The position numbers and the translations under genes are program-made. Below the pieces are notes generated by a model. It made no database searches. It worked only from the letters and a program-made list of their open reading frames with translations, and was not told where the DNA came from. A stretch of 64,000 nt of DNA. It comes from Endozoicomonas gorgoniicola (GTDB taxonomy: Bacteria; Pseudomonadota; Gammaproteobacteria; Pseudomonadales; Endozoicomonadaceae). The DNA lies in assembly GCF_025562715.2 (NCBI RefSeq), contig NZ_JAPFCC010000001.1, positions 1,878,501 to 1,942,500 on the forward strand, in the 5' to 3' direction. Below are positions 61,803 to 64,000 of this stretch, piece by piece. Every line of letters begins with the position of its first letter. Position 1 is the stretch's first letter.

Positions 61803-63050
61803 TTATCCAACCGCTGACACACAGCCAAATCGCCAGTGTGCCATTAACAACGGAGCCTTTTTGGCCACTCTCCCCAAGCATCGGGAAGCCCGCCATTTTC
61901 GGCCCCTCAATTTCTTGTATTTGCCCATAGCCCAGCGAACCAGCGTCGCTTCCACATAGTTCAGTACTTTCTTCAATTCCGACGGATAGAATTTTCCATA
62001 GTAATTGATCCAGCCCCGTACTATCGGATTGATCAGCTTTGCCAGCTCCTCCAGCGAGTACAGCGAACGTTTGGTAGGTATTGCCAGCTCTCTGATGGTA
62101 TCCCGTATATGCTGAGCCGAAGCCTTGCTTATAGCGGGCAGGAAGCTGACAAAGAACTTGCCGTACTTGCTGCGGGTCATCCTTGGACGAAAGGTGTAGC
62201 TCAGAAAGTCAAACGAGGTGTTTTCATGCTTTTCCGGTCGATCATCATCCTTGCAATAAACCAGCTTTGTCTTTATCGGATGCAATGCCAGACCACAGTC
62301 TTTTAACCGGTTTCTGACCTGCTCCAGAACAAACTCCGCTTCCTGTCTTGTGCGACAGTGGATCACCGCATCATCAGCATAGCGCTCAAACCAGACATTC
62401 GGAATGTGCCGCTCCAGCCAATGATCAAATGCGTAGTGCATGAACAGGTTTGCCAAGAGAGGGCTAATAACTCCCCCTTGTGGCGTCCCTTTGACTCTTG
62501 TGATTTTCTCCTTGCCATCATCAACAGGCGCTTCCAGCCAACGTTTTATATACAACAGCACCCAAGGTTCCTGTATATGGTGCCTCACTGCTTTCATCAT
62601 GAGGTCATGATCAAGATTGTCAAAGAAACCTTTTATATCGAGATCAATCACCCAGTCACGCCGCCAGCAGCGCTTCCGCGCTACCGCCAGCGCCTGAAGA
62701 GCGCTTCGATGTGGCCGGTAACCATAGGAGTTTTCGTGAAAAACTGGTTCCACTAATGGCTCTATGATCAATTTGACCACAGTTTGTGCTATGCGATCAG
62801 CTACTGTCGGTACTCCCAGCGGTCTCGTGCCTCCATCTTTCTTTTCGATGTCTACACGCATGACGGGGGGAGGAAAGTAACTTCCCGATGACATCCTGTT
62901 CCATAGTTTGTACAGGTTACCGCTGAGATTGACTTCATAATCAGCCAGTGACTGACGATCAATGCCGGCGGCTCCCTTGTTGGCCTTCACCTTCTGCCAG
63001 GCTTGCCAGACAAGCCTTTTTGAAATTGTGAACGGTTTTGCTTCGGTCAT
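61803..63050 (-). CDS. ltrA: Group II intron reverse transcriptase/maturase
   Basis: This encodes 415 residues. Reverse transcriptase blocks: VKANKGAAGIDRQSL, RPLGVPTVADRIAQTVVKLIIEPL, SYGYRPHRSALQAL, WVIDLDIKGFFDNLDHDL, GTPQGGVISPLLANLFMHYAFDHWL, and the catalytic box WFERYADDAVIHC (YADD). The maturase domain X follows (LEELAKLINPIVRGWINYYGKFYPSELKKVLNYVEATLVRWAMGKYKKLRG). No HNH endonuclease domain follows, so it is of the En-minus type. It appears intact and supports splicing and retrohoming of its own intron. Confidence 0.96.
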   Translation of the reverse strand: MTEAKPFTISKRLVWQAWQKVKANKGAAGIDRQSLADYEVNLSGNLYKLWNRMSSGSYFPPPVMRVDIEKKDGGTRPLGVPTVADRIAQTVVKLIIEPLVEPVFHENSYGYRPHRSALQALAVARKRCWRRDWVIDLDIKGFFDNLDHDLMMKAVRHHIQEPWVLLYIKRWLEAPVDDGKEKITRVKGTPQGGVISPLLANLFMHYAFDHWLERHIPNVWFERYADDAVIHCRTRQEAEFVLEQVRNRLKDCGLALHPIKTKLVYCKDDDRPEKHENTSFDFLSYTFRPRMTRSKYGKFFVSFLPAISKASAQHIRDTIRELAIPTKRSLYSLEELAKLINPIVRGWINYYGKFYPSELKKVLNYVEATLVRWAMGKYKKLRGRKWRASRCLGRVAKKAPLLMAHWRFGCVSAVG

Positions 63051-63582
63051 AGACTCATCCCATTTAACTGGTTGATCTACTCCTTCCGCTGGATAAGTCA
63101 GCTCCTTAGCTCCACACCCATTACAGGTGCTTCATCACTATTACGGGCTGATCCGCCCCTGTGCTCTGTATTGGTACTCAGAGCCTTGCTGTTTCATCAG
63201 CTTGGCTGGCTCCCTTAACACCAGAGCGACAGGTTCTCACGTTCCGCAAAAGAGCCTGAAACCTGCTCATGCCAACTTTGTGCCGGACACCACTCAGGCA
63301 GTAACTGGATTTCCCCTGAGCTCATCATGGAGTGGATCTGCCCTCCACTTTTGATGTCAAAATACACGCTTACGACACGTCATCATTGGTTTACTTGCGT
63401 TCATCTTCAGGTTTCACACCTGACGCAATCTTGTTGCGCCTTTTCTGTGACGCTCACCACCCTGACTCTTAATCAGCGCAGCTCACAGTGGTTTGGTGGT
63501 CGCTTCCAGAAGCCGCCACCGGAGGGCCCACCTCCATCTCTATTGCAGTTACGAGCAGACCGACTCTGCTCTCGTGACACAC
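63051..63582 (-). other. Group II intron 5' ribozyme part (domains I-III)
   Basis: This 530-base stretch upstream of the reverse transcriptase contains no protein gene. It should fold as domains I to III and the start of domain IV. Several short pairings are visible, such as GTGGAGGGCAGATCCAC near 63329-63345. Frames seen here on either strand are not genes. Confidence 0.8.
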
Positions 63583-64000
63583 CAGACCCTGACAGTGCCA
63601 AGATGAAAACCTCCAAAGGCGTGATCCAGGGCTATAACGGTGTGGCTGCCGTGGACAATAAACATCAGGTAATCATGCACGCCGAGGCTTATGGCAGTGG
63701 CTTGGAGCAGCCCGCACTGATTCCTATGGTGGAAGCAATACGTCAGCATTGCCACTTGCTGGATGACACCCGTGATGTCATGGAGTCTGCGGTGATTACG
63801 GCAGATAGTGGCTTCCACAGCAGAGACAATCTGCAACAGCTGATGGATCAGGGCGTCAATGCATATATTGCGGATAACCAGTTTCGCCAGCGTGACCCAC
63901 GTTTTGACCAGGCTGGGCGGTATAAAACCCGGCACCGTAAAGAACGGCAGGAGTTGGCCAGGAAACAGGACAAGCAGACGGCACCCGGCAAGTTCAGGCC

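Larger units (their letters stand above)
61726..63582 (-). mobile_element. Complete group II intron (1857 nt), antisense in the IS1182 transposase
   Basis: On the minus strand the intron begins GTGTGTCACGAG at 63582 and ends AGACTCGAC at 61726, matching the usual GTGYG start and AY end. Exon joining restores the transposase codon exactly. Domain V is visible as GAGCCGTATGAGC...AAGTACGGTTC (about 61749-61790 on the plus strand), followed by a domain VI hairpin with a candidate branch A. The reverse transcriptase lies in domain IV. Confidence 0.93.
61029..64000 (+). pseudogene. IS1182-family transposase, interrupted by an antisense group II intron, 3' partial
   Basis: It starts at the ATG at 61029 (MPKFLPYNTNQNLMIPVNLSEQLVPGTFEYSLNYLVDHEMD). 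It has RPAYDPAMLLKVVLFAYSRGITSSRQIARAC and MFAIDGRKMSSNAGKEWSGTH with the first Asp. At 61725 the frame is cut in codon Thr. It resumes at 63583 as DPDSAKMKTSKGVIQGYNGVAAVDNKHQVIMHAEAYG and VITADSGFHSRDNLQQL with the second Asp, and runs off the window. The joined reading GNVTDPDSAKMKTSKG fits the family perfectly. Confidence 0.92.

Noticed and set aside
63127..63560. Frames on both strands between the intron reverse transcriptase and the IS1182 exon
   Set aside because: This is ribozyme sequence (domains I-III).

Overview
The window looks like chromosome from a marine, host-associated gammaproteobacterium, with Endozoicomonas-like as my best guess. The grounds are the gammaproteobacterial block uvrY-uvrC-pgsA-tRNA(Gly)-tRNA(Cys)-tRNA(Leu), very heavy loading with insertion sequences, and a C2H2 zinc-finger gene of eukaryotic type. 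The genus is an inference and cannot be proven from the window.

Region 1 (1-21.4 kb) is the end of an integrative conjugative element. It holds an F-type secretion and pilus set: traG (partial), traC, a trbC-traW-traU triple fusion, traN, traL-E-K-B-V-A, a short MOBH relaxase, traD, a DUF4400 gene and traF. An excisionase-like gene and a tyrosine integrase follow, beside tRNA-Leu. A GNAT/DUF1778 toxin-antitoxin pair sits in the tra block on the opposite strand, and one small tra-region gene is broken by an IS1634-type element.

Region 2 (21.5-30.9 kb) is core chromosome: three tRNAs, pgsA, uvrC, a broken uvrY/gacA, etfA-etfB, ETF-ubiquinone oxidoreductase, a DUF1285 gene and an NlpC/P60-like gene.

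Region 3 (31-45.9 kb) is accessory DNA. It holds an integrase remnant, an internally deleted IS1380 derivative with intact ends, a secreted protein of unknown function, IS66/IS110 scars, and an SXT-like module (Bet annealase, YqaJ exonuclease, CobS-like AAA+, DUF3150, CobT-like VWA protein). A second integrase gene there is cut by an IS; removing the IS and one 7-bp target copy restores the frame.

Region 4 (46-61 kb) is the most interesting. I read it as an integron-type cassette array that has been shredded by mobile DNA. Hachiman (hamA-hamB) is followed by half of an attC-like site. The other half lies 8.8 kb away, just before a metallo-beta-lactamase-fold gene that has its own complete attC. 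The first attC appears to have been split by a group II intron of attC-targeting type, whose two ends remain at 49.1 and 57.9 kb. The intron interior is now an IS630, an IS66, and a 4.4-kb unit inside the IS630. That unit has 19-bp inverted ends and a 5-bp target duplication, and it carries two transposase genes and the zinc-finger gene. The metallo-beta-lactamase gene is itself cut by a second copy of the IS1634-type element.

Region 5 (61-64 kb) is an IS1182-type transposase gene cut in antisense by a complete group II intron (61726-63582). Removing the intron restores the transposase frame exactly. The transposase runs off the window end.
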